Below, piece after piece: positions 10,781 to 22,339 of a stretch of 64,000 nt of DNA. The notes beneath the pieces are model-generated. The model ran no database searches, was not told the DNA's origin, and worked only from the letters and a program-made list of their open reading frames with translations. Positions within the stretch are counted from its first letter, which is position 1. Each line of letters opens with the position of its first letter. Location: NCBI GenBank assembly GCA_015680685.1, contig MNCI01003851.1, forward strand, positions 762,187 to 826,186, given 5' to 3'. The stretch is from Gnetum montanum. Lineage: Eukaryota; Streptophyta; Gnetopsida; Gnetales; Gnetaceae. The translations under genes were made by a program, and so were the position numbers.

Positions 10781-12569
10781 GGTTGTGGATCAATAAGCAT
10801 ATTAAAACATTAGTGTTCATGACCATTGTGATGAACACTCATACATAAATGACATCGAAGCCTTTATTTGGCAACTTGAAGAGAAAAAGAGAGAGAGAAA
10901 GAAGATGGAGCATGTTGCCACCAATGTCAAGATTGTGGCTTTCATTGTTTATCCATAGCCATGCCACCAAACTTGCTCCTTTCATAAATGCTCCAGTTTT
11001 AGTCCATCTTAAGTTTTTCCTTCAAGCCCAATCCATTGTTTGTATGATCACTATCTGCACACACAACACAATCACAGATGATCAAGGATATATAATCCAC
11101 AATGTAGTTGATACCTTGCCTCGATATCACGCACATTGGCTAAGTTGTGGTTATGGTAGAAACTGGTTTGGAAATTTATCATTGGGAACTACCCAAGGTG
11201 TAGGGGTTAGGCAATTAGTAAAATGGAAAAAATTGAAAAATTTGTGCTAAGGCCCCCATGACTTAGAGCGAACCTCTGGTAGCTATAAAATGGAAAAACA
11301 TAAGGAACAAGAAAGATGAAATTTATCAATGGCAACACTAATAAAATGGATGTCATGGATGGGGATGAAACAAGAAATGATTGATTACAAGAAATGTTTA
11401 AGGGAAAGAAGTTAATAATTGCATAAAAAAAATGCTAGTGGATCCTCCCCAAAGTAAGCTGATGTGTTTTATGCCCTGACAAAGCCATAAACCAAAGAGT
11501 CCGTAGGCTTTAGGAATTTCATTTGGAAGAAAGAGTTAAAAACTTACCCACAAGAATTCACCAAAGAAAAATAATGCATCAACCTAGAATGAACTAATGA
11601 TAAAATTGAATAGGAGGTGGAAAATGGGAAGAAATATGGAGAGGAGAGAATGGAATGAAATTCCAAGTACAAGGTTGTGTAAAGCCCCTTGTGTATTTTA
11701 TGGTTAATGTGACTGAGTAAAACTCATCCCAAATCCAAACTCAAACAAACCACATCTAGTGACCTTGGATCAATACACTTGACCAATCCATCCACCTGAA
11801 GTAACAAGAATGCTTCCACAAAAAGTTACCACCATTCCAAAGAGAGAAGGATGGAGAAGTAGGAAGTGAGAGAGGGCCTTAGTTAGAGGGAACCTTCAGG
11901 CATGGGTAACATATCTTTTCAGTTCCATAACTAGTGCTTTATTATGTCTAAGGGGTGTGCTTTGAATTCTCACTCTTTTTTTCTTTTTTCTTTTTGTTGT
12001 TGTTTTTTTTCCCATGAGGACCACACCATGCAAAAACTTATTTTTATTCACTCAGCTTCCTAATTTTTGAACAATGTCAGAATGGTAGAAAACCCAAGAA
12101 AAAGCATCTAAGCATCTAAGAGAATGGCCAACACAAATGCATCAAATCCCCTTGAAGTCACACCCTTTTTATCCTTTGAGTCTTTCCTTAGTTTGAAAAG
12201 TACCCAGCCACTAATTCATTAAAAGTTTACTTAGAAAAAAAGGACTATACAGTTCCAAGCCAAAGGAGACCATAGAGGTGTATGGATTAGTAGACGATGT
12301 GGACTCATTGTCTATTCTACCAAAAGAACCATACCTTAATATCAACATCATAATTCAAAGGTAAAAACCAAACATTAGTAATCAATATGATATAATTCAA
12401 TCCACCACCATGAGCACTTATTGGATGACGAATAAAAGTAATCAAGCAAACAAAGAAATAGTAAAAATATGAACGATGGTGTAAAACAAAAATAAGAAAA
12501 TTTGAAAGAATGTACAAAAAAAAAAATATGTAAAAAAAAAATCCAAAAATAATTGATAGCCTAGAACAG
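10780..12569 (-). other. 3' noncoding region of the minus-strand Athila-like element
   Basis: This is the inverted counterpart of 340-2210. No protein is seen on the minus strand past the integrase tail. A 133-codon open frame on the plus strand (10849-11250) lies inside this noncoding sequence and is not conserved in the other copy. A-rich tracts occur at about 12510-12545. Confidence 0.6.
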
Positions 12570-13915
12570 TTAGCATAGGTGGCAATCTCCCCCATGACTA
12601 AGTTGGAAGAAGGATATCCATAATAGTGAGCAAGGTTGTCCATCAAAAAAGGTAGCATATGTACTAGTTGTCCTAAGCTCATGGAAAGGTTTAGTTTGTT
12701 GCACGTTGACCAACCGTTTCTTGTCTAGAATCTCAGGTTTGTATATAGTCATGGCCCCTAAAGAAAAAGTTGCATAAATAATATAAGGTCCTTCCCATAG
12801 TGTTTGAAATTTAGTACATTATGACACATGTGTGGGATTCCAATAGAGAACCTTATCTCTTGGTTGATATTTAACTTTCCTAATCCTTAGGTCATGATGT
12901 TGTTTATTGAATGCCTTGTGCAACTTGTTAGATGATAGGGCAGCTAATCAGTTTTCATTTGGCAAGTTAAGGATTACTAATCATTTTTTTATGCTAGATC
13001 AAGGTCAAAGTTGAGGTCACATGCCATGGATAGTGTATAGAGCTCAATTTGAATGGGAAGCATTGGTAATTTACCGTACACTAACTCATAGGGAGAGTAG
13101 CCTATAGGGAGTTTCCATGTGGAGTAGTATGCCCAAAGAGCATTGTTTAGTTTAGTGCTCTAGTCTTGCCTAAACTTGCTAATGGTTCTTGTCAATATCT
13201 TCATAATCTCCCTGTTGGTGACTTCTGCTTAACTATTTACTTAGGGGTGGTATGGTGTAGTTAATTTATGCTCAAACCCTAAGTGTTGCATTAATTTTCA
13301 AAAAGTTGCACTTGTGAAGTGTGTACCATTGTTTGAAATAAGTGCATGTGACACACCAAACCTATTTATTATTTATTGTTGAACAAATCGTATAGCTGTA
13401 GATGATGTACAATCTTTAACAGTAGCTACTTTGGCCCATTTTGTTAGGTAATCAATAGCAACAATAATATAAGCTTTTCCATTAGACATTGGTGTAATTG
13501 ACCCCATAAAATTAGTTCCCCAAATGTTGAAGGGTTCTAATGGTTAAGTCCATTATTACAAACCCTCCATTCTAGCATTCACTCCCTCATCATGTTGACA
13601 ATGCTCATAGGATTGGATGAAATGATGGGCATCCCAAAATAATGTAGGCCAATAATATCCTGCAAGCAAGATCTTGATGGGCATTTGTCTCTTAGCGTAA
13701 TGACCCCCACAAGAACCTTTATGAGCATGTTGGAGAACTCACAGTTGATCTATATTGTGAACACACCATTAAACTAAGCCATTGGGACATACTTTGTAAA
13801 GTTGCCTATTGATCTTTATAAAGTACTTGGCTTAGTGAAGAAACTGTTGTTTCTTCTTAAGGATTAACTCTTTTGGTGTTTGTTGTGTGAGGAGATAGGT
13901 AAGAATGCTACTATA
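12570..13915 (-). pseudogene. Integrase relic (zinc finger, core, C-terminal domain)
   Basis: This is the retroviral-type integrase of the element. From right to left: the linker with ILTYLLTQQTPKE; the N-terminal zinc-finger region with CGGHYAKRQMP and GYYWPTLFWDA, where the second half reads EHCQHDEG; the core with FMGSITPMSNGKAYIIVAID (first catalytic Asp) at about 13430-13530; the second Asp region reading ISNNGTHFTS (Asp changed to Asn) at about 13320; the LTTPYHPxVNSxAEVTNREI region with the catalytic Glu near 13220; then WAYYSTWKLPIGYSPYELVYG. The tail has MTIYKPEILDKKRLVNVQQT. Multiple stops and the Asp-to-Asn change rule out activity. Confidence 0.85.
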
Positions 13916-14714
13916 CTAGTGTTTCTATGGGTGATTGATTATTCACTACACCAGCAAAGAGGAATTTGTTGGCACATTTGGCCATTTCATGGAACAGAAA
14001 AAGTAGAGACTGGCATAAGGAAATGTTTAGAACAAATGCATAAACAAACAATCTATTTTTTAACCACTAAAAAATATGAATAATAGAATTTTGATTCCAC
14101 TGAATGAGATCAATATGGAACTTTTTATGCATCATATGGAATCTGAATTCTAGAAATCCTTGAGGCTAAGGCAGTTAGATGGTATTGTACGAAACCTTGA
14201 ATATTTGGGTTGAAGCCCATCAATACCCAAGACATTTCTGCAATGGAAGGAGTAGAGTGAAACTGATTTCAGGAGACATGCACATGTACTTTAATGCTTA
14301 GAGCTACTGGATATAGTTAATTAGTGTTCCTGGTTTAACTTCTAAAATAAAAATAAATAAATAAAAACTAGTAGAAAAAACATAGAACAAAGACAGTGTA
14401 GGCGGGCTCATGTCCATGAGCTCTCCTTGTTCTGGTCTGATCCAGAATTGCTTAGCATTGCTCACATTCTTGCTGCAATTTTGATCCTGGAAACAATGCA
14501 GAAACTACAGCATTCAGAGGTGTGGTCAGATCTATGTTAGAAATCAAGCATTTGAAGTCCTCCGATCATCATTTGGCTAGCGGACTGCACTGGATTTGTA
14601 ACTAGCCTTAAGGTTTGATCAGGAGGAAGAAAATGGAGAAGTAAGGAAATAGCGATGATAGCAACTGTAATAAGCATGACTACATCAGAAGTTGGAGCAG
14701 GTACAGACGAGTGG

Positions 14715-15231
14715 CGCATTCATCCTCGTCGTAATCCTGGTCAGAAAAGTTCAAGAGCAAAGCAAAGAATAGAGTAGATGATCTACATGACATATTTACC
14801 AGTCTGCAATTGGCGCGTAAGGAGAATCATTTAGGAGATTGCATGGTGCTCAAGGAACAAATGCATCAAATCCTTTGCGAGTTCAAGGCCAAGTTGCACG
14901 AGCCCTCACCGACATCATATTTGTGCAGAGATAGCTCATTTTTATTTGAGCTATCGTCAGACATGAAGCACCTATTGCAACTTCACGAGAAGGACGATGA
15001 CGCCAGTAGCCATTAGAAACCACTCTTGGATCAACTCGACCTGCAACTACTGCATCCTTAGGATAATACTGCTGATGCGTTTGGCATGCACTTGCTTGTG
15101 GATGATTTACACACTCCGAAACAAGCATTTGAAAGAGTGAGAAGACACGTAAGCTCCTTGGGGAAGAGCTCCTGTGAGAATGGCGGATATATGCACAGTC
15201 CGGAAAAATTGGAACATGTCATAGGGAACCA
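14715..15231 (+). pseudogene. VOZ-like: VOZ transcription-factor N-terminal fragment
   Basis: One continuous plus-strand frame, interrupted by a few stops, encodes the N-terminal region of a VOZ (vascular plant one-zinc-finger) protein. VOZ proteins are plant transcription factors acting in phytochrome signalling, flowering and stress responses. Diagnostic stretches are FKSKAKNRVDDL (about 14750-14785), FTSLQLARKENHLGD, VLKEQMHQILCEFKAKLHEP and SPTS, then ELSSDMKHLLQLHEKDDDASS (to 15014) and a longer tail to 15231. The zinc-coordinating and DNA-binding VOZ domain, which lies further downstream in the family, is absent. Stops at positions equivalent to Gln codons (near 15015 and 15060) and an upstream TAA show it is dead. 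I recognise the family from its conserved N-terminal block; orthology cannot be settled here. Confidence 0.8.
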
Positions 15232-15654
15232 CTAGAAAAGCCCACATTATTAATCTATTCTTGTTTGCTGCTTTCTTGGATATTTTCGTCGCGCATAATT
15301 TAAACAGCAATTTAAGAATACGTATACGAATAAAAAGGTGAGCCAGAAACTGAACGTACGTATGGACAAGGTATTGGATGATTTTGGTGGATGCTAGAAT
15401 TGCGATGAAGGTAACATCAACACGTTACCTCCTTCGGTTAAAACAAACTAGAGCCAATGCCACTACCAACGCCTGCTGTTTCGGTGGTGCTGTTAAGAAA
15501 AAATGGAGACGACATTGTTCCAAATGTCAAATATAGCTGCAACCACTTGTTTTAAAATAATACGAGAAAATCAAGGAAGAAGGGATGGAAAAACAAAGGA
15601 TAGAACTATCATAAGTTTCAGCTATTTTAAGAAAGGTCTTCTTAACTATAACAC

Positions 15655-17240
15655 AGAAAAATTAACTTAAAATTAATTAAATTAGATATGCATAATGTTA
15701 GATATACATATTGCATTGAGAAAAAGAAAAAAGATATTTTTGGATATTTTCGGGATATTTGTGTAACTAAATGGGGGTATTTAGTTAGTATCCATTTTAT
15801 TACTTTCATAAGAATTAGTAGGGCTTAATGGCTTTAGTAATTAAAATTCTTTATAAAATAATTAAAATAAATTGGGGATCTTGGATTTATTTTAAATAAT
15901 AATAGGCTATTGCTTACAAAAGTAATATTTGTAATATTTACACATGCCAATGTTAGCATGATTTTCTCCTAACTTTCTAACTTCCTAACTTGTTGGGCAA
16001 GTAATCTCCTAACTTGTTGGGCAAGTTATATCTCCTAACTTGTTGGGCAAGTAATTAACTTTCTTACTTGGGAGAAAAGTTAGGTAAGATATTTTAAAAT
16101 GTAACTACCTTTTGAACCCTATAAAAAGGCTTCAGGGATAAGAGAAAATATCACAATTGGGGACTACTAGCTCACACTTGGGATCACTCACTTTGGCTCT
16201 GGGAAGAGTATTTGTAAAGAAGAAATCATGAAAGATTGCTTGTAAGATGACTGGCTAAAGAAAAGATTTCAGCCTCTTTGTCATAGTCCTGTGAGTTATG
16301 CTTTTTGTTTTTTATTTTTTCTAAATTGTTTAGCTAGTGGTTTAGATAGTATCATGCTTGCCAAGTAATTTTGGTATTTTTAGATTGCTCTTATTGTTCT
16401 TGTTGCCCGATAGAAAATTTTTGTTAAAATTTTGCCATAGAAGAGCTTGTATTTAAAAGCCTTAAGAGCATTTTAGTAGTAAATTTTATTATTGTACAAC
16501 GTATAAGAACTACTATTGAGATTGTTGTAAGAGAGTCTCTGCATGTAGTCAAGCTGTTGAACAATTCAATAGTCAAGAGGGTTCAAAATATCTTTGGTAT
16601 TTTGATGGGACTAGAATAGCTTCTTTTATCTTTAAAGTGAATCTCCGTGGTATTTCAATCAAAAATTGTCAAGTCTTTTGAAGGTTCTGTTGAATGCAAT
16701 TGTTGACATCTTATCTAGCCAAAATGGAGCCTCGTACATGATAGTTTATGCAGCAATGTTTTGGTAACGTAGTAGGATTTTCTTAAAGAAATTGCTTATT
16801 TGAGCCTTGGAAGTTTGAACAATTCGTAGTTATTGAATTTGGGATAGCTTTATTGCAAAGTGTTTACTCGTATCATTTGACCTTGTTTAAATATTTGAGG
16901 TTTTAACACAAATCTGCTTTCTTTTCTATCTATTTCCATTGAATCTTACTCTATTCGTAGTTTTCTTGTGGAACTATCTTTTTCTCTGGGGAAAATTAGA
17001 AGTAAATTTGCAAAGTTGTGCTTAAATGTTTTTGCAAAACTTTATTTGTTACAAGCAAGTATTATAAGGACCGTGTAGACTAGGCAATTAAACAAAATAG
17101 GAACTCTCAATAACTCATAGTACTTGAAAAAGTTGGTTGAATCTCTTTAAGATAAGTCATTTGTAGTTTACACACAACACAATCGTTTCATTTTTCACAA
17201 TCGCACACCACAACAGCACACACACATACTCACATTAACT
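15655..17240 (+). repeat. LTR-like block with TATA box
   Basis: The stretch has no coding content but looks like a promoter-bearing LTR. There is a TATAAAAAGG box at 16120-16129, followed by a transcribed-leader-like region with T-rich tracts. A candidate TG start lies near 15697. No partner LTR is visible in the insertion, so it may be a solo LTR or one end of an element that carried the VOZ fragment. The 3' limit is not resolved. Confidence 0.4.
15981..16057 (+). repeat. Three tandem copies of a 24-27-bp unit
   Basis: The unit TCCTAACTTGTTGGGCAAGT is repeated three times just upstream of the TATA box at 16120, followed by a partly inverted form (TTACTTGGGAGAAAAGTTAGG). Position and form resemble U3 enhancer-type repeats of plant LTRs. 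Confidence 0.75.
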
Positions 17241-17341
17241 ACTGAGTCTATTTGGAGGCATCTGGGCCTTGGTGTTGCCAAAGACCAGCAAGCACCTAAA
17301 TCCTATTCGAGGACACTCATTGGTGGTCACATCCCAAATAG

Positions 17342-17700
17342 TCACGAACAGAATTCATTAGGGAAATAATCAAAAATTGGATACTCATCCTTTTTTTTGT
17401 CCCATTGCAACTGAGATAAATGATCAACAACTACATTTTTAGTGCCTTTACGATCGATCATCATAAGATGAAAGTCTTGTAAGATTACAAGCCATCGTAT
17501 GATACGAGAGCTTACCATTGGCTTATTCATGATGAACCAGATTACACTATGATATGTATGTATATATACTTTATATCCCAATACATAGTGTCTAAACTTT
17601 TCTAGTGCAAACACCACAACCATTAATTCTTTCTCTGTGATAGTGTAGTTAAGTTGTGCACCAGCGATACTTCTACTTGCATAGTGGATGTAATAAGGAA
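17342..17700 (-). pseudogene. RNase H domain relic (Athila-like pol)
   Basis: RNase H removes the RNA strand during reverse transcription. The frame 17623-17342 reads VVVFALEKFRHYVLGYKVYI, then HTYHS where the family has a catalytic Asp (TDH), then RIIRWLVILQDFHLMMIDRKG and NVVVDHLSQL. The Asp-to-Tyr change plus upstream stops show loss of function. The last recognisable residues (DYFPNE) sit at the edge of the 13915-17340 insertion. Confidence 0.85.
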
Positions 17701-17879
17701 GCTTTTGGTCATCTAACTATGTAAGTACGACTCCTAAAGCATAGTTGGACATGTCAATCATGATATGGAATGGTTTGTACTAGTCAGGAGCTTGTAGAAT
17801 GGGTGTTTCTACTAGCTTCTGTTTTAGAGTTTGGAAAGCTAATTTGCATTCCTTGGTCCACTCGAAAGGTATGTTTATT

Positions 17880-18880
17880 TTTGTTAATTATACTAATAGC
17901 TTGGAAACCTTTGAAAAGTTCTCAATAAATATTCTATAGTAGCTAGTGTGTTCAAGGAATGATTGAATATCTTTGACAATTTCTAGTTGATAGGTAATTC
18001 CTTGGATAACTTTCATTTTCTTTGGGTTTACCTCTATCTCTATGTGTGAGATTTTGTGCCCTAGTACTATGTCCTCTTGGACCATTAAATGGCTTTTTTG
18101 CTAGTTGAGCCTCAAATTGGTTTCTACACATCTTTTTAACACTTGCTCCAACTAGTCCAAGGCTTTATCAAATTTTTCTCCATAAGTGAAGAAGTCGTCC
18201 ATAAAGACCTCCATGCCATTCCCTATCTACTGTTGGAATATGCTTAGAACTAGTCATTGAAATCTTGCAGGGGCATTGCACAAGCCAAAAGACATCTATT
18301 TGTATGCAAATGTTCCCCAAGAACTGGTGAATGTAGTCTTGGCTTGGTCTTTTGGGGCTATTTGTATTTGGTTATATCCGCTATATCCATCTAGAAAATG
18401 GTAATAACGATGCCCTGCAATGGTGTCTAAGACTTGGTCGACAAATGGTAATGGAAAGTGATCTTTGAATATTTCCATATTTAGTAGCCTAAAATCTATG
18501 CACACCCTCCATTTGCCTCCCTTTTTAGGCACAATAACTAAGGGGCTAACCCATTCACTATTAGTAATGGGGTATATGAACCCAGCCTTGAGAAGCTGTT
18601 TGATTTCTTCCTTAACTACTTACTTCAGCTTAGAGTTTAATTGCCTCTACGGTTTTCTTCAAGGCTTCATGGAGGGGTTAGTGCAAATTATATGTTGGCA
18701 TATCCTAGGATCTATTCCAGTTAATTCAGAATATGACCAAGTGAAGGCTTTCGACCATTTATTTATTACCTTCAGCAGTTCTTCTTTCTGTTGAGGAGAA
18801 AGCTTAGTGTTGATAATTATCAATTTTCTATTTTTAAGGAATGTGTATTCCATACCAATGGGCAATGGTTTCAACTCAAG
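17880..18880 (-). pseudogene. Reverse transcriptase domain relic (Athila-like pol)
   Basis: Right to left: KWSKAFTWSYSELTGIDP (about 18750), then GGKWRVCIDFRLLN (about 18510), KDHFPLPFVDQVLDTIAGH, HFLDGYSGYNQIQIAPKDQ and KTTFTSSWGTFAYK. The active-site box reads FMDDF (18191-18205), with both catalytic Asp residues kept. MVQEDIVLGHKIS and the thumb region follow (18085-17888). The FLDGYSGYNQI form is typical of Athila rather than Tat or chromovirus RT. Stops occur between boxes (for example near 18290 and 18600). Confidence 0.88.
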
Positions 18881-19720
18881 GGCTCCTGCTTAAATTTCTC
18901 AAGAATTTCCAACTTTTCCCAGTTGACATTTTCACGGTTAAGACTTGGAAGTTGGTGGTGGACTTGCTCTAATGCATATATGCTATCAATCTAAGCACAA
19001 GTCAAACCCTCAATTGGTTCCATGCATATGAGTGAACTACTTTTTTGATTAACTATCAGCCACTAGGTGCATTCCTATTGTGTGGCTACTACATATAGGC
19101 ATCTTTGTATGTTGATCACTTGTGCACACTGATTTCATGCAGGCAATGTTAAACTTTGCACAAACCATGACCTCTACACAAAATTACACCTTGTGTCACT
19201 ATATGTGATGCACAAAACTTTCTTCTTCTTGATCTTTCTAAATGTATTTTCCTTTGATATTTAAAGGAAAAAATTATGGATTCCTAGGCATGCATTGATG
19301 GTGCTTAGCAATGCTTTTTCCATTATGATTAGGAAGTTCCCCTTATCATTGTTTACCTAAATCACTAGGAAGTCAGGTAGGTACAACCACCCACAAATAG
19401 TGGTAACAATGTGTTCCATCAATCCCAATAGGATAGTGATGGATAGCTCGGCCAACTCTAGATGAATGTTGCTCTTTTTTAGTGGAGGAAGGTTCTAGGC
19501 CTTGTACATTTCTTGAAAAATCAAGTTGACACTGAAACCTAAATCCAAAAGAGCCTTGCATAGTGCATTTCTAACAATTTGTAAGTATATCAGAGGACTC
19601 CCATGATCAGAGAATTTCTTGGAAAGGTGGCCAACTTTGATCCAATTGGTGATGTCATGTGTTAGCATGACCATATGCATTGAGTGTGGTGGTTGAGTTG
19701 AAGGAGGCTCCAAAGTTTTG
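18881..19720 (-). pseudogene. Aspartic protease and protease-RT linker relic
   Basis: The protease matures the polyprotein. A leading segment (19713-19570) with PLIYLQIVRNALCKA runs into the active-site box ALLDLGFSVNLIFQEMYKA (19566-19495), whose Asp-Leu-Gly form is usual for Athila/Tat elements. The following flap region reads in another frame (19561-19373), showing a frameshift. Sequence from about 19370 to 18880 is linker with many stops. Confidence 0.7.
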
Positions 19721-20199
19721 ATTGATACCGAGGCATCTAAGGAATCATCTACTTGTGATTACAAGGGCTTGGTTGATCTATTGGTTCTAAAGAAAGGTCT
19801 TTTCTTCATGTGGTTGTTGGAATCAAAAATAGGTTGAGAGTTAATAGCCCTCATGGCGTTACATTGCTATGGTTGGGTAGGGATTTTAGTTTGCATCATG
19901 GGAGCATGTGGTAGTTTAGCTATTAGTGGAAGAGAGGTGGCTAGATGAGAAGGATGATATGCTTGTAGAATATCATCTCTAGAAGAGGGAGTCCCATAAT
20001 ACTTGCAGGCTTGGTAGTGAGGTTAAGGAGTGATGTAACTAGTAGAATCACGTGGGGAGATTGGCTGCTACATGTAATATCCATATGGTTTAGGTTTCTA
20101 GTAAGGATACTGTTGCCTTGGTGGTGGATTTCCCCATGATTGTGGGTGTTGCCACTATTGATATTGCTCAATCGATTGTGGTGGAGTTCCATTGGGATA

Positions 20200-22254
20200 A
20201 TATGTTAAGGGTTGGTGGAACTGCCTTGGGTTACCTTGAGGATAAGGTAACCTTCAGGGTGTTTGCCTTTTGTTTAATCGTGGGTTAAGTGCATACACCA
20301 CAGACTTCAGTAGATGTGATATTATAGGGAAACATCCCTTAGGATGGTCATATTAACATATCTTGCATCTACTATCATTGTCTGTTTCTGACTCCAAAAC
20401 CTCTTCAATGATTGAAACTTTTCCCTTACCCTTACTACGTGCATGTTTAGCTTCTCTTTTTTTTTCTTTTTTCATGATCAGTACCTTTCTCTCTAGACTC
20501 CTCTACTATTTTAAGAATAGTTTGAAATCTATTGTCTAGGGAATCCTACATTTGGTCTACCTTTGCCAAAACTTCTGATGTCACCTTTTGGATAGCCAAA
20601 GTTTTTCTATTCACCATCTCTTCGAGTGGTGACTCTTCTTCATGCTTACAAAATCTTACTTCCCTCTTCTAGAGGGAAAGATCTTGGTTATACTCTTCCA
20701 CAATTTCTCTTTTCTGTAGCTCACCTTCTTCCTTAGCAACTTTATCCAATAGTCTTTGAATTTGATGGGACCTAAGCTCGAATAGTCTTCCTTGGGCATA
20801 AGTCCCAATGGTTCTTCTCATTTAATGCCTAACCCCATCCACAAGATGCACAATTGATCCCTTTGTGAATAATCATGGCTAAGAAAATAGTGTAACAATG
20901 CATAATATTGGCCCATGGTAGCATCCAAGGGTTCATGTCCTCCTTGTTTCTAGCCGTGGATTTTCTTTCATAAGTTAGACACTCGGGAGTGCGTTTGGTA
21001 CTTGTCATTAAATAATTCTAACATAATACTCCACTTACGAATGGATTCTGATTCTAAAGATTGGTACCAACTTTCTGCATCTTTAACTAATGTCCATGGG
21101 AACAACTTAAGTTTTTGCCATTCATTCTCTATGTTCTGTAAGGCACACACATCATGGAATTCTTGTAAGTGATTCTGAGGATCAATGTTGTATCCCCCTT
21201 CAAATCTTGGGATGTTGTTCATATCTAATCTCTTGATCCTACTATCATTTTGGTGCCTTGTTGGAATTATAATAACCTCAGTTATGTCTAACATATTTTA
21301 AGTAGCAAGGAGGGGTTCATCGTGATCATCTCGTCCATGGTGTCTATGATGCCTACATTGTTCCCTACTCTCCCTTCTTTTATGTGACTCTCTAGAGTGC
21401 CCTCATCACCTTTTCTGGTTGTTTCGTCTATGACTTCCACTTTTCCTACCTTTATCCCCATGGTCTTTTTCTTTATGAATGCATCCAAATATTGAAGGAG
21501 ATGGTGAAGGAGATGATTATGGTGAAGAAGAAGAAGAACTATCACCATGACAGTGTTTGCTACCTTCTCTTCTACGGTCTTGGCCCTGATCACGATTGCG
21601 ATTAGAATGTCCACCTTTGTCATGAGTTTGTGTTCTTTTTTCGAATCCTTTGTGCCTGTGGGTATCAAAACCTGGGTTATGAATAGTGGAATGAAGGTTC
21701 TAATACACAACCCCTTGGCCAAAGTCAAGAGGAGGAGCATCATTGTGTGGGAAACTACCTGAGGTAGGTTTACCACCCTCATTTTTTCTTAAGACATGTG
21801 GGGCATCCTTGGACCACTTACCCTTCAAAGACTTATGATGTCTCTCCTGTTGCAAGTTTCTTTGATGTTGTGCCTTTGTGGGATAGTATTCTCTCAAGTC
21901 ATGATCTTTCACAACGTATTCTATGTGTAAGTGTGACATGCGAATTGATGTGAGAGAATAAAGAAGCATGCTTGGGACTAAATGATCGGGAGGTAACACT
22001 ATGTTACCTTCTATGTCTTGCCAATGCAATTGTTCATCTTGATGGAGGATAAAGGTAAAGTCTGGTATATACTCATCAGAATGAACACATACCACTCGAA
22101 CTTGTTGAGGGACTGGCAGATCAACATCATGTGTATTATGCCATCGACTATTTCTTGTTTCAGACCTAGGCAGTGAGGCACTTTCATACAAAGAAGGAGA
22201 CATACTTGTCTGTTCAGTGTGCAATGTATTCTTTTTTATTATTTTTTCAATCAA
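20200..22254 (-). pseudogene. gag relic of the Athila-like element
   Basis: This is the nucleocapsid precursor. The frame opening at 22254 runs 184 codons to 21700. After stops, the same frame continues through an Arg/His/Asp/Ser-rich region (about 21690-21520) into the capsid core (21294-20968). Landmarks there are MNNIPRFEGGYNIDPQNHL, EWQKLKLFPWTLVKDAESWY and RKWSIMLELFNDKY, matching the retrotransposon gag family. A zinc-knuckle-like CKIC-YDHPKGC lies at about 20330-20370 (one stop inside), followed by a Pro/Gln-rich segment (about 20260-20050). The 164-codon open frame at 21782-21288 is out of this frame and is a shadow. Confidence 0.8.
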
Positions 22255-22320
22255 CCCTAAGGGTTCATTCCAATTATGTGAATGATATCCTAAGTTCTAA
22301 TTAGCGCACAAACAACTAAG

Positions 22321-22338
22321 TCCCCAACAACGACATCA
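22321..22338 (-). other. Primer-binding site, tRNA-Asp type (decayed)
   Basis: Read on the minus strand this is TGATGTCGTTGTTGGGGA, one base after the LTR end. The expected tRNA-Asp primer site, used by Athila-type elements, is TGGCGCCGTTGCCGGGGA. All five differences are C-to-T or G-to-A, the signature of deaminated methylcytosine. Confidence 0.8.
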
Positions 22339-22339
22339 A

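Larger units (their letters stand above)
13915..17340 (+). mobile_element. Foreign insertion inside the Athila-like pol, carrying a VOZ fragment
   Basis: The minus-strand pol relic is clear up to the end of RNase H (17342) and again from the pre-integrase linker (about 13915), so these 3.4 kb are an insertion. Contents: about 0.5 kb AT-rich unknown sequence, a VOZ-coding block (14715-15231) in a GC-richer stretch (about 14400-15500), then an LTR-like block (about 15655-17240). I could not find a clean target-site duplication, so the limits are accurate only to about 50 bp, and the carrier type is unproven. Confidence 0.6.

Noticed and set aside
10849-11250. 133-codon plus-strand open frame
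   Set aside because: It lies in the 3' noncoding region of the minus-strand Athila-like element and is not kept in the other copy at about 1720-2220.
14810-15016. Short plus-strand ORF as an intact small gene
   Set aside because: It is only the stop-free part of a longer VOZ frame (14715-15231); its ATG is internal to the family's conserved block.
21288-21782. 164-codon minus-strand open frame
   Set aside because: It is out of frame with the gag segments on both sides (22254-21700 and 21294-20968); the true frame here is the Arg/His/Ser-rich one with stops.
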